Of a stretch of DNA of 41,703 nt, positions 34,117 to 41,703 are shown in pieces. The DNA comes from Salibacter sp031581065. Its GTDB lineage: Bacteria; Bacteroidota; Bacteroidia; Flavobacteriales_G; Salibacteraceae. The position numbers and the translations under genes are program-made. The DNA lies in contig NZ_JAVLBN010000018.1 in assembly GCF_031581065.1 (NCBI RefSeq), positions 1 to 41,703 of the forward strand, written 5' to 3'. The notes beneath the pieces are model-generated. The model saw only the letters and a program-made list of their open reading frames with translations. It did no database searches and had not been told where the DNA came from. Position 1 is the first letter of the stretch, and each line of letters begins with the position of its first letter.

Positions 34117-34140
34117 CCAGTTGTATTTCAAACAGAGTGA

Positions 34141-36744
34141 TTACTCTTTTTCATTCTTCGTTTCGCCTTCTTTTTCAGAACTCGAATCATCAGACTTTTT
34201 CTTCGGTTTGGCTTCGCCTTTTTTCACATTGATCTTGATCTCTTTATCTTTTTTATCAAAATCAACTTTTACCGTATCTCCATCTTTGATCTTGTTGCCG
34301 ATGATCTCCTCAGCGATAGGATCTTCGAGATATTTCTGGATTGCTCTGTTCAGCGGACGTGCACCGTACTGGTGGTCGTAACCTTTTTCAGCGATGTGTT
34401 TTTTCGCTTCGTTTGTGAGCTCAATTGAATATCCAAGATCTTCAATACGCTTGTAGAGATGTTCCAATTCAATATCAATGATCTTGAACAAGTCTTCCTG
34501 TTTAAGACTGTTGAAGAGTATTACATCGTCAACCCTGTTTAAGAACTCGGGAGCAAACGCCTTCTTTAGCGCTTTTTGTAAAATACTCTTGGCTTCCTGT
34601 TCCTCATTTTGAAGCTTGGCGGTTGGTGCAAAACCAACACCTTGTCCAAAATCTTTGAGATGACGCGTACCGATGTTACTCGTCATGATGATGATCGTAT
34701 TCTTGAAATCAACTTTACGACCCAGACTATCTGTTACTGTTCCGTCATCCAGGATTTGAAGGAGTAAGTTGTACACATCGGGGTGTGCTTTCTCAATCTC
34801 ATCGAGCAGAATAACAGAGTAGGGGTGTCTGCGAACTTTTTCAGTAAGCTGACCACCTTCTTCGTAACCGACATAACCCGGAGGCGCTCCGATCAATCTC
34901 GACACAGCAAATTTTTCCATGTATTCACTCATATCGATACGGATCATATTATCTTCCTTATCGAAAAGGTAACGGGTCAGAACCTTGGCCAACTGCGTTT
35001 TACCAACACCCGTAGGACCTAAGAAAATAAACGAACCGATCGGTTTATTGGGATCTTTCAATCCGGCACGGTTACGCTGAATCGCTTTAACCACTTTTTC
35101 AACCGCTTCGTCCTGTCCGATTACGCTACCTCTCAACTTCTCACGCATATTCGTGAGTCGCTCAGCTTCTTTTTGCGCAATTCGCTGTACAGGAACGCCA
35201 GTCATCATGGCAACAACTTCAGCAACGTTTTCCTCGTCAACCGTTTCGCGGTGTTCTTTAGTTCGTTCTTCCCACTTTTTCTTTTCCTCTTCCAGTTGTT
35301 CGCTCAATTTGCGTTCTGAATCGCGCAATCTTGCTGCTTCTTCATATTTCTGCTTGCGAACAACCTGGTTTTTATCTTCTTTGACTATCTCTATTTGCTT
35401 TTCGATCTCGAGAATTTCATCCGGAACTTCAATATTTGTGATGTGAACGCGTGATCCTGCCTCATCTAAAGCATCGATAGCCTTATCGGGAAGGTGTTTA
35501 TCCGTCATGTAACGATCTGTCAACTTCACACAAGCCTGAATTGCTTCAGGAGTGTAATTCACATTGTGGTGTTCTTCATATCGAGCCTTGATATTGTTCA
35601 GGATCGTCACTGTTTCATCAGGCGTGGTAGGTTCTACCATCACTTTTTGGAAACGTCTTTCGAGCGCACCGTCTTTTTCAATGTACTGGCGGTATTCATC
35701 GAGTGTGGTAGCACCGATGCATTGAATTTCACCGCGAGCGAGAGCAGGCTTGAACATATTCGATGCATCCAGTGATCCCGAAGCACCACCGGCTCCGATT
35801 ATTGTGTGTATCTCATCAATGAAGAGAATCACATCAGGAGATTTCTCCAGTTCGTTCATCACAGCTTTCATTCGCTCTTCGAACTGACCACGGTATTTTG
35901 TACCGGCAACCAGCGAAGCGAGATCCAGCGTAACAACACGCTTGTTGTAGAGAACACGTGAAACTTTGCGTTGCACGATACGCAGTGCGAGTCCTTCAGC
36001 AATTGCCGATTTACCAACACCCGGCTCACCGATCAGGATAGGATTGTTCTTTTTACGCCTGCTCAGTATTTGTGAGACGCGTTCAATTTCTTTTTCACGG
36101 CCCACGATAGGGTCGAGCTTATCATCTTCAGCCATTTTGGTGAGATCCCGACCAAAGTTATCGAGTACCGGTGTTTTTGATTTTGAGTCGCTCTTGCGTT
36201 GTGCGCCACCGCGACCTCCGCCTGAGAATGAGCCTGAAGAAGTGTCATCATCTTCAGCGCTTCCCGGTATCTCAGCTCTCGGATCTTCACTCATGTCAGA
36301 TCCGGAATGCATATTGTCTAATTCGTTTTTTACCATTTCGTAATCAACATTAAAGTTAAATAGCGCTCTGCTCGCAACATTGTTGTCGTCTTTTAAGATA
36401 CTCAGCAACAAATGCTCTGTGCCAATCACATTACTTTTGAAGAGTTTAGCTTCGAGATAAGTGATCTTGAGCGTTTTTTCTGCTTGTTTAACCAGTGGAA
36501 TATTTCCGAGGTTAGAGGTTACCTTCGATGTATTTTCAACCTTTATAGACTGCTCAATAAGTTTGCGCAACTCCATGAGATCTACATTGAGGTTTTTCAA
36601 AATTTCAACAGCAACTCCCTGACCTTCGCGAATAATTCCGAGGAGGAAGTGCTCAGTGCCGATGTAGTCATGACCCAGCCTGAGTGCTTCTTCGCGACTA
36701 AAGGATATCACATCCTTAACTCTTGGGGAAAAATTTGCTTCCAT
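34141..36744 (-). CDS. clpC: AAA+ protease subunit ClpC
   Basis: 867 residues. Two N-terminal Clp repeats (FSPRVKDVISFSREEALRLGHDYIGTEHFLLGIIRE and the second near residues 85-145) are followed by a Gly/Ser-rich linker. The first AAA domain has Walker A GEPGVGKSA (239-247) and DVILFIDEIHTIIGAGG. The middle segment contains a UVR motif (YEEAARLRDSERKLSEQL, about residues 465-485). The second AAA domain has FLGPTGVGKTQLAKVLTRYLF and ILLDEIEKAHPDVYN. The end is a 45-residue Lys/Glu/Ser-rich tail. It unfolds proteins for ClpP. Divergent from gyrA with a good -7 box upstream. Confidence 0.97.
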   Translation of the reverse strand: MEANFSPRVKDVISFSREEALRLGHDYIGTEHFLLGIIREGQGVAVEILKNLNVDLMELRKLIEQSIKVENTSKVTSNLGNIPLVKQAEKTLKITYLEAKLFKSNVIGTEHLLLSILKDDNNVASRALFNFNVDYEMVKNELDNMHSGSDMSEDPRAEIPGSAEDDDTSSGSFSGGGRGGAQRKSDSKSKTPVLDNFGRDLTKMAEDDKLDPIVGREKEIERVSQILSRRKKNNPILIGEPGVGKSAIAEGLALRIVQRKVSRVLYNKRVVTLDLASLVAGTKYRGQFEERMKAVMNELEKSPDVILFIDEIHTIIGAGGASGSLDASNMFKPALARGEIQCIGATTLDEYRQYIEKDGALERRFQKVMVEPTTPDETVTILNNIKARYEEHHNVNYTPEAIQACVKLTDRYMTDKHLPDKAIDALDEAGSRVHITNIEVPDEILEIEKQIEIVKEDKNQVVRKQKYEEAARLRDSERKLSEQLEEEKKKWEERTKEHRETVDEENVAEVVAMMTGVPVQRIAQKEAERLTNMREKLRGSVIGQDEAVEKVVKAIQRNRAGLKDPNKPIGSFIFLGPTGVGKTQLAKVLTRYLFDKEDNMIRIDMSEYMEKFAVSRLIGAPPGYVGYEEGGQLTEKVRRHPYSVILLDEIEKAHPDVYNLLLQILDDGTVTDSLGRKVDFKNTIIIMTSNIGTRHLKDFGQGVGFAPTAKLQNEEQEAKSILQKALKKAFAPEFLNRVDDVILFNSLKQEDLFKIIDIELEHLYKRIEDLGYSIELTNEAKKHIAEKGYDHQYGARPLNRAIQKYLEDPIAEEIIGNKIKDGDTVKVDFDKKDKEIKINVKKGEAKPKKKSDDSSSEKEGETKNEKE

Positions 36745-36841
36745 ATATTTTGTTCTCCTTCGTGTTCTTTTGTTGTTAAACGGTTTTGGAACCCATTTCG
36801 TTCATTCCACACTGTGAAAATAACAACTCTTTCTACAATCT

Positions 36842-36849
36842 CAAAAGTA
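36842..36849 (-). promoter_or_regulatory. Predicted -7 box for clpC
   Basis: The minus strand reads TACTTTTG, a perfect TAnnTTTG, about 100 nt upstream of the clpC ATG. No clear TTG is found at the normal spacing, so confidence is moderate. Confidence 0.45.
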
Positions 36850-36953
36850 CTGAGCTAATAACGCGGCTAACCTGAAAAGCGGGTTCTTTTTACCAACATA
36901 AATTTGTTGAAAATTACAGAGGTTTTCAACATGGTTTTAGATACATTAATAAG

Positions 36954-36961
36954 TACTTTCG
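36954..36961 (+). promoter_or_regulatory. Possible -7 box for gyrA
   Basis: TACTTTCG differs by one base from TAnnTTTG. It lies 66 nt upstream of the gyrA ATG, with TTT rather than TTG about 19 nt before it. A plausible but weak promoter. Confidence 0.35.
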
Positions 36962-37027
36962 AAATTCATTTTAAACTGTGTAGCAAATACTATACGAAAC
37001 GCAATTTCTCTTTGAATTTAAGACAAT

Positions 37028-39544
37028 ATGGCAGAAGGAGATAATGAAAGAATACTGCGCGTAAACATAGACGAGGAAATGAAGTCGGCATACATCGACT
37101 ATTCCATGTCAGTGATTGTAGCGCGCGCATTACCCGATGTTCGAGACGGTTTAAAGCCCGTTCACCGAAGAGTTTTATACGGAATGCAGGATTTGGGATT
37201 GACATCCAACAAGTCCTTTAAAAAATCAGCACGTATCGTAGGAGAGGTGCTCGGTAAGTATCACCCACACGGTGATTCATCTGTTTACGACACAATGGTG
37301 CGCATGGCACAACACTGGTCACTTCGCTATCCAATGGTCAACGGCCAGGGGAACTTCGGTTCTGTAGATGGTGATAGTCCGGCCGCCATGCGTTATACCG
37401 AGGCTAAACTCCGCAAAATAGCAGAGGAGATGCTGTCTGATATCGACAAAGAAACAGTCGATTTCTCCCTCAACTTCGATGATACGATCGAAGAACCAAC
37501 CGTGCTACCGGCTAAAATTCCTAACCTACTGGTAAACGGAGCCAGTGGTATTGCTGTTGGTATGGCGACAAACATGCCGCCTCACAATCTCACTGAAATT
37601 GTGAATGCGACTATCGCTTATATCGATGATAATGATATATCCATCGAAGGATTGATGGAACACGTGAAAGCACCTGATTTCCCAACTGGTGGAATCATTT
37701 ACGGTGTTGACGGTGTTCGCCAGGCTTTTGAAACAGGTCGCGGTAAGGTCGTGATCAGAGCCAAAGCCGATATCGAAGAAACTGAATCGGGCAGACCGAG
37801 AATTATTGTGACAGAAATACCATACCAGGTCAATAAGGCTGAAATGATCAGCAAGACGGCCGATATGGTGAACGATAAAAAGATCGAGGGTATCTCTGAT
37901 ATCCGCGATGAGAGTGACAGAAGCGGCATGCGCGTTGTGTACGAACTCAAGCGCGATGCTATCCCGAATGTGGTTCTGAACAATTTGTACAAGCACACTG
38001 CTTTACAAACTTCATTCTCAGTGAATAACGTTGCGCTCGTTAAAGGTCGCCCGCAAACGTTAAATCTCAAAGATCTCATTCATCATTACGTTGATCACCG
38101 CCACGAAGTAGTTGTTCGCAGGACAGAATACGAACTGCGCAAAGCGAAAGAGCGAGCTCACGTATTAGAAGGGTATCTCATCGCACTCGACAATCTCGAT
38201 GAAGTGATCGCACTCATCAGGGGATCGCGCACTGCTGATATCGCGAAAGAAGGCTTGATGAAAGACTTCGAGCTTACCGAAATTCAGGCGAAAGCTATAC
38301 TGGAGATGCGTCTTCAACGCCTCACAGGCATGGAGCGCGAAAAAATCCAGAGCGAGTACGATGAATTGATGAAAAAAATCGAGTACTACGAAAGCATTTT
38401 GGCTGACGAAGGCTTGAGAATGCAGATCATCAAGGACGAGCTCAATGAGATGAAAGAGAAATACGGTGATGAGCGCAAAACTGACATCATTTTTGCCAGT
38501 GCCGATTTCCGCATCGAAGATATGATCCCGAACGAAGAAGTTGTTGTGACAATTTCTCACATGGGGTATATGAAGCGAACTTCACTTTCTGAATACCGCA
38601 CACAAAAACGCGGAGGTCGCGGATCGCGGGGTAGCACAACCCGTGATGAGGACTTCCTGGAAGATCTGTTCTACGCCAATACGCACAACTATCTCCTCAT
38701 CTTTACGGAGAAAGGGAAATGTTTCTGGATGCGTGTGTTCGAGATTCCGGAAGGAACGAAAGCATCAAAAGGTAGGGCTGTTCAGAACCTGATCAACATC
38801 GAACCCGATGACAGAGTTCTTGCCTATATCAATGTTCCGGATCTGACCGACCAGGAATTTATCGAGAACAACTTCATTATGATGTGTACCAAAAAAGGTA
38901 CTGTTAAGAAGACGAATCTCGAAGCATATTCTCGTCCGCGTTCAAACGGAATCATCGCGATCAACATTAAAGATGGTGATGAACTTCTCGAAGCTAAGCT
39001 CACAAATGGTGAAAGTGAAGTGTTGATGGCACTGAAAAGTGGTCGCGCAATTCGCTTTAATGAAAACACGGTCAGATCCATGGGCCGTGGAGCCAGCGGA
39101 GTAAGAGGAGTGAGGCTGGCCAACGACAAAGACGAAGTTGTGGGCATGGTTTGCATTCAGGACTCTGAAACCACTATTTTGGTTGTATCAGAAAAAGGTT
39201 ACGGAAAACGCACAGCACTTGAAGATTACCGCGTGACAAACCGCGGTGGTAAAGGTGTGAAGACGATGAATATTTCTGATAAAACCGGAGAACTCACAAC
39301 TATCAAGGCAGTTACTGATGATAACGACCTGATGATTATTAATAAAAACGGAATCGCAATCCGACTCGAAGTTGCCCAAATCAGAGTGATGGGTCGTGCC
39401 ACACAGGGTGTTAGGCTGATCAATCTCAAGAAAGGTGACCAAATTGCAGCTGTTGCTAAAGTGCCGCATACGGATGCAGAAGAGGAGGAAAATGGTTCTG
39501 AAGAAGAGAATGGCACAGAAAATGCTACTGATAGCGAAGAATAA
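37028..39544 (+). CDS. gyrA: DNA gyrase subunit A
   Basis: 838 residues. The breakage-reunion domain opens YIDYSMSVIVARALPDVRDGLKPVHRR. The quinolone-determining region HPHGDSSVYDTMVRMAQ keeps Ser84 and Asp88 (E. coli Ser83 and Asp87), and the catalytic Tyr is Tyr123 in AAMRYTEAKL. A coiled-coil region follows at about 380-470. The C-terminal DNA-wrapping pinwheel carries a gyrase box QKRGGRG near residue 526, which distinguishes it from ParC. The last 30 residues are acidic (EEEENGSEEENGTENATDSEE), as in other Bacteroidota GyrA. It introduces negative supercoils with GyrB, which is not in this window. The next gene follows after 33 nt. Confidence 0.97.
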   Translation: MAEGDNERILRVNIDEEMKSAYIDYSMSVIVARALPDVRDGLKPVHRRVLYGMQDLGLTSNKSFKKSARIVGEVLGKYHPHGDSSVYDTMVRMAQHWSLRYPMVNGQGNFGSVDGDSPAAMRYTEAKLRKIAEEMLSDIDKETVDFSLNFDDTIEEPTVLPAKIPNLLVNGASGIAVGMATNMPPHNLTEIVNATIAYIDDNDISIEGLMEHVKAPDFPTGGIIYGVDGVRQAFETGRGKVVIRAKADIEETESGRPRIIVTEIPYQVNKAEMISKTADMVNDKKIEGISDIRDESDRSGMRVVYELKRDAIPNVVLNNLYKHTALQTSFSVNNVALVKGRPQTLNLKDLIHHYVDHRHEVVVRRTEYELRKAKERAHVLEGYLIALDNLDEVIALIRGSRTADIAKEGLMKDFELTEIQAKAILEMRLQRLTGMEREKIQSEYDELMKKIEYYESILADEGLRMQIIKDELNEMKEKYGDERKTDIIFASADFRIEDMIPNEEVVVTISHMGYMKRTSLSEYRTQKRGGRGSRGSTTRDEDFLEDLFYANTHNYLLIFTEKGKCFWMRVFEIPEGTKASKGRAVQNLINIEPDDRVLAYINVPDLTDQEFIENNFIMMCTKKGTVKKTNLEAYSRPRSNGIIAINIKDGDELLEAKLTNGESEVLMALKSGRAIRFNENTVRSMGRGASGVRGVRLANDKDEVVGMVCIQDSETTILVVSEKGYGKRTALEDYRVTNRGGKGVKTMNISDKTGELTTIKAVTDDNDLMIINKNGIAIRLEVAQIRVMGRATQGVRLINLKKGDQIAAVAKVPHTDAEEEENGSEEENGTENATDSEE

Positions 39545-39577
39545 TTGATAATTTCGCACCAAAAGGAATAAAAAATT

Positions 39578-40732
39578 ATGAAACGTATATTTTTCACATT
39601 GACGATGATAGCGACTGTAGCAACGGGTTTTGCGCAGTCGAACAAAGTGATTAGCGCCAATAACTATTTGAAAAATGGCGATTTGGCCAAGGCTAAAGAG
39701 AACATCGATGCAGCGACTGTTCACGAAAAAACAATGAACGAGCGCAAGACGTGGTTCTACCGCGGTAAGGTTTATTTGGCCTTAGCTGCAACGGAAGACG
39801 AAAAATTCCAAAAACTCGATTCTAACGCGATTTATAAAGCTGCTGAAGCTTTTGAGAAAGCGCTTGAATTAGAAGGTAGAAGAATTGGTGACAAAGATAT
39901 TCAACCGCAGTACAAAATTACTGGTCGTCAAATGTTTGCTGTAGCAATTGATAATTATAAAACGAAGAATTACAAGGAGGCGAGTAAAGCATTTGAGAAC
40001 TCCGCTGCAATTTCGTCAAAATTTGGGAAAACTGATACATCTGCTATATTCAATGCCGGACTCACTGCAGAATTAGCTAAGGATACTGCAAAAGCAATTG
40101 AGCAATACCGTGAGAGTGCAAAACTCGGTTACAAAAACGGTGCACTTTTCGTGAATGTTGCTAAGCTCGAAAAAGGACAGGGTAATACTGAAGCAGCACT
40201 CAAAACGTTGAAAGAAGGTAGAAGCTTGTATCCTGAAAACGGTGCAATATTGACTGAGCTCATCAACATTTATCTGACTACAGGTAAAACTGATGATGCA
40301 TTAGCTATGTTGAATGAAGCCATTAAAAAAGATTCTTCAAATGCGCAGTTATACTTTGCAAGAGGGACACTTTACGACAAAAAGGGTATGAGCGACAAAG
40401 CAACGGCAGATTACGAGAGTGCTATTGCTGTAGATCCTGATAATTACGAATCGTACTACAATCTTGGAGCTGTTTATGTGAACCGCAGTGCTGAGATCCA
40501 GGAAGAGATGAATAAACTGGATATCAACAATAAAGAGGAATACGAAAAACTAAAAGCTGAGCGAGATACATTGTATGAAAAAGCGATTAAGCCATTGGAG
40601 AAAGCTCATGAGCTAAATCCGGAAGACCGTGTAACAATGCAAACGCTCATGGGACTTTACGGAAAAACAAATCAAATGGAAAATTACAAAGAGATGAAAG
40701 CGAAGTTCCAGGAAGCGAACTCTGCAGAGTAA
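39578..40732 (+). CDS. Secreted TPR-repeat protein
   Basis: 384 residues with a signal peptide (MKRIFFTLTMIATVATGFAQ). At least seven TPR-like units can be seen: KNGDLAKAKENIDAA, ALAATEDEKFQKLD, YKTKNYKEASKAFENSAAI, AKDTAKAIEQYRESAKLGY, EAALKTLKEGRSLYPEN, TDDALAMLNEAIKKDSSNAQLYFARGTLYDKKGMSDKATADYESAIAVDPDNYESYYNLGAVYVNRS, and EKAIKPLEKAHELNPED. It is probably a periplasmic adaptor. It starts 33 nt after gyrA, preceded by its own possible -7 box TAATTTCG near 39550, so it may be read through from gyrA or separately. No specific function is known. Confidence 0.88.
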   Translation: MKRIFFTLTMIATVATGFAQSNKVISANNYLKNGDLAKAKENIDAATVHEKTMNERKTWFYRGKVYLALAATEDEKFQKLDSNAIYKAAEAFEKALELEGRRIGDKDIQPQYKITGRQMFAVAIDNYKTKNYKEASKAFENSAAISSKFGKTDTSAIFNAGLTAELAKDTAKAIEQYRESAKLGYKNGALFVNVAKLEKGQGNTEAALKTLKEGRSLYPENGAILTELINIYLTTGKTDDALAMLNEAIKKDSSNAQLYFARGTLYDKKGMSDKATADYESAIAVDPDNYESYYNLGAVYVNRSAEIQEEMNKLDINNKEEYEKLKAERDTLYEKAIKPLEKAHELNPEDRVTMQTLMGLYGKTNQMENYKEMKAKFQEANSAE

Positions 40733-40769
40733 TCATCCATTTGCTTACAGCACATATTTTTAATAGAGA

Positions 40770-40797
40770 GAAGGAGATCGATTGGTCTCCTTTCTTA
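40770..40797 (+). terminator. Terminator after the TPR gene
   Basis: The stem AAGGAGA/TCTCCTT (40771-40777 with 40786-40792) with an 8-nt loop is followed by a T-rich stretch (TTCTTATTT). It lies 38 nt after the stop of the TPR protein gene. Confidence 0.65.
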
Positions 40798-40886
40798 TTT
40801 ACAGCTTTATTTTACATAATATAAATTATAAGTAAACAATGATTGCATTCATTGGATTAGTGAATTCGACAGAGTAAATAAAATTG

Positions 40887-40894
40887 TAAGTTTG
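40887..40894 (+). promoter_or_regulatory. Predicted -7 box for the gene at 40934
   Basis: TAAGTTTG is a perfect TAnnTTTG box, 39 nt before the ATG. No TTG is visible at the usual distance. Confidence 0.4.
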
Positions 40895-40933
40895 TTTTAC
40901 AACTTCAATTATAATATTGCGTTTCAATAAATA

Positions 40934-41440
40934 ATGCTGAGCCAATCATTAAATAACAGATTTGAATCTCCTCTAAAAACGATCAGTAAACTTCTGGGAA
41001 GTTCCATCCAAAAGTTTCTAACACGAAAGCTCAATGGTCTGCAAAAGGATTTAGCAGAAATCGAATTATCCATTACTGAACAATTGGAAATTGTAAACAA
41101 ATATGATGAGTACGATACAAATGATCTTTCTGAGTTTGAAAGATTAACTAATACCTACAGTGAAGTTTATCAATTATTCCAATTACTCATATCTTTTATC
41201 GATGAATCTAAATCAAATTTAACTGATAAGGATGATATTTATAAAGACATTGTCCTATTAGGAAATCAATTACACGATCTCAATATTATTACTGAAAAGC
41301 TTTTAGATAAGCTTTCTTCTCTTCACGACAAAATTCTGGTAAAACAATCAGAATTATCATCATCTGAAGTTTTACATGATTTATGGAAAGATGAAGGTGA
41401 TCTTTGGGATAACTTTTATGAAGAAAGCAAAAAACAGTAA
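40934..41440 (+). CDS. Hypothetical coiled-coil protein
   Basis: 168 residues, no signal peptide and no membrane span. The sequence is strongly helical and acidic, with heptad-like stretches (LNGLQKDLAEIELSITEQLEIVNKYDEYD and LLGNQLHDLNIITEKLLDKLSSLHDKILVKQSELSSS). It ends in SEVLHDLWKDEGDLWDNFYEESKKQ, so it probably forms an antiparallel helical bundle or dimer. I do not recognise the family. The gene is visibly more AT-rich than gyrA and the TPR gene before it, which may point to accessory origin. It starts at ATG 40934 with its own promoter box. Confidence 0.7.
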   Translation: MLSQSLNNRFESPLKTISKLLGSSIQKFLTRKLNGLQKDLAEIELSITEQLEIVNKYDEYDTNDLSEFERLTNTYSEVYQLFQLLISFIDESKSNLTDKDDIYKDIVLLGNQLHDLNIITEKLLDKLSSLHDKILVKQSELSSSEVLHDLWKDEGDLWDNFYEESKKQ

Positions 41441-41521
41441 TCTTTATGTTCAATCAGGGCGATACTTCTAAAGCATGATTGAGAAATTGGGACTTGCAAA
41501 TTTATTCTAAAACAAGACTTT

Positions 41522-41703
41522 TTAAAAAGAATTTTTAGCCTCTAACTGATTATCATACATGTGCTTTACCATTTCCCAATCACAATGCAATTGAATTAAT
41601 TGTTCCATTCCAAAAGTAGTGAACTGATTTAACTTCTCAATATTAGTTGACTTGTAACCATCATAACTCCATTTCTTTATCGCTTTAAAAGCAATATTAG
41701 TAT
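41522..41703 (-). CDS. C-terminal end of an unrecognised protein, cut by the window edge
   Basis: A minus-strand frame runs without stop from the window end to a TAA at 41522-41524, covering at least 60 codons. It reads NIAFKAIKKWSYDGYKSTNIEKL... and ends MVKHMYDNQLEAKNSF. The helical, charged composition looks like protein. Without the N terminus I cannot assign it. It is convergent with the hypothetical gene ending at 41440. Confidence 0.5.
   Translation of the reverse strand, partial: TNIAFKAIKKWSYDGYKSTNIEKLNQFTTFGMEQLIQLHCDWEMVKHMYDNQLEAKNSF

Larger units (their letters stand above)
3662..39079. repeat. Dispersed 10-mer GGTCAGANCC, 22 exact copies
   Basis: On the plus strand the copies start at 3662, 5038, 7309, 8822, 9974, 14166, 15950, 29130, 32891, 34975 and 39070. 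As GGNTCTGACC (minus strand) they start at 5194, 10046, 11702, 12461, 18163, 19119, 20391, 24565, 26676, 33893 and 38839. N is G in 9, A in 6, T in 6 and C in 1. The base before the motif is C or T in nearly all copies. All 22 fall inside protein-coding genes, encoding A/V/D-L-T, G-Q-S/N, V-R-S/A/P or G-S-D in different frames. Chance expectation is below one. See the finding for interpretation. Confidence 0.8.

Noticed and set aside
35945..35965. parS-like CACGTG sites (here and near 37660)
   Set aside because: Only the CACGTG core and half of the flanks match TGTTTCACGTGAAACA, and both lie inside clpC and gyrA coding sequence.
1..41703. CRISPR array, tRNA or rRNA genes, prophage
   Set aside because: No regularly spaced direct repeats, tRNA-like cloverleaf sequences or phage structural genes were seen anywhere in the window.

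Overview
This window looks like a chromosomal segment of a free-living, probably marine member of the Bacteroidota, most likely Flavobacteriales. The signs are: three secreted proteins with type IX secretion (T9SS) C-terminal sorting domains (Y-P-N-P motifs); Bacteroidota-style promoter boxes (TAnnTTTG); the gene order parA-parB-DUF5683-dapB-lepB; a TonB receptor paired with surface propeller proteins; and weak or absent Shine-Dalgarno sequences. I cannot name the genus.

Layout. 1-900: the 3' part of a broken IS-type transposase, then a small conserved cytosolic protein. 1163-3103: a large T9SS-exported PNGase F-like protein, closed by a good terminator. 3187-10262: a vitamin B12 uptake operon with its own promoter and cobalamin riboswitch. 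It encodes two T9SS surface proteins, a BtuB-type TonB receptor, a BtuG-like propeller lipoprotein and a Dph6-type ATP pyrophosphatase. A PIN-domain toxin-antitoxin pair sits in the middle of it. 10338-13412: a secreted protein with twelve TPR-like repeats. 13545-16969 (minus): two M16 peptidase subunits, one catalytic and one not. 17065-18229: small envelope proteins and an unlisted 40-residue membrane peptide. 18297-23041 (minus): parA-parB-DUF5683-dapB-lepB. 23255-24244: an FMN reductase and a convergent XRE-type regulator that carries an array of near-identical palindromes in and upstream of its gene. 24542-28466: a four-gene operon of FlgO/CsgG-like and LPP20-like lipoproteins, a DUF547 protein and a CoA-binding protein. 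28467-30245 (minus): a class III aminotransferase and a DUF6580 membrane protein. 30490-33974: recQ and a lysophospholipid acyltransferase. 33979-34116: a short element with inverted terminal repeats. 34141-39544: clpC and gyrA, divergent. 39578-end: a TPR protein, a coiled-coil hypothetical protein and a partial ORF.

Most interesting signals. (1) A 10-mer, GGTCAGANCC, occurs 22 times by hand count, 11 on each strand. Every copy is inside a gene, in all three reading frames. Chance would give less than one copy, so this resembles a genome-wide DNA signal such as an uptake sequence or a HIP1-like word. (2) The XRE regulator gene has a set of GTTACA-NN-TGTAAC palindromes. One covers its own -7 box in what looks like a leaderless promoter, three lie inside its own coding sequence, and one lies upstream of the next operon. 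(3) A complete PIN toxin-antitoxin module is embedded in a riboswitch-controlled B12 operon. (4) A 138-bp MITE-like hairpin element lies between two convergent genes.

All assignments come from reading sequence and recalling protein families. No database search was run.
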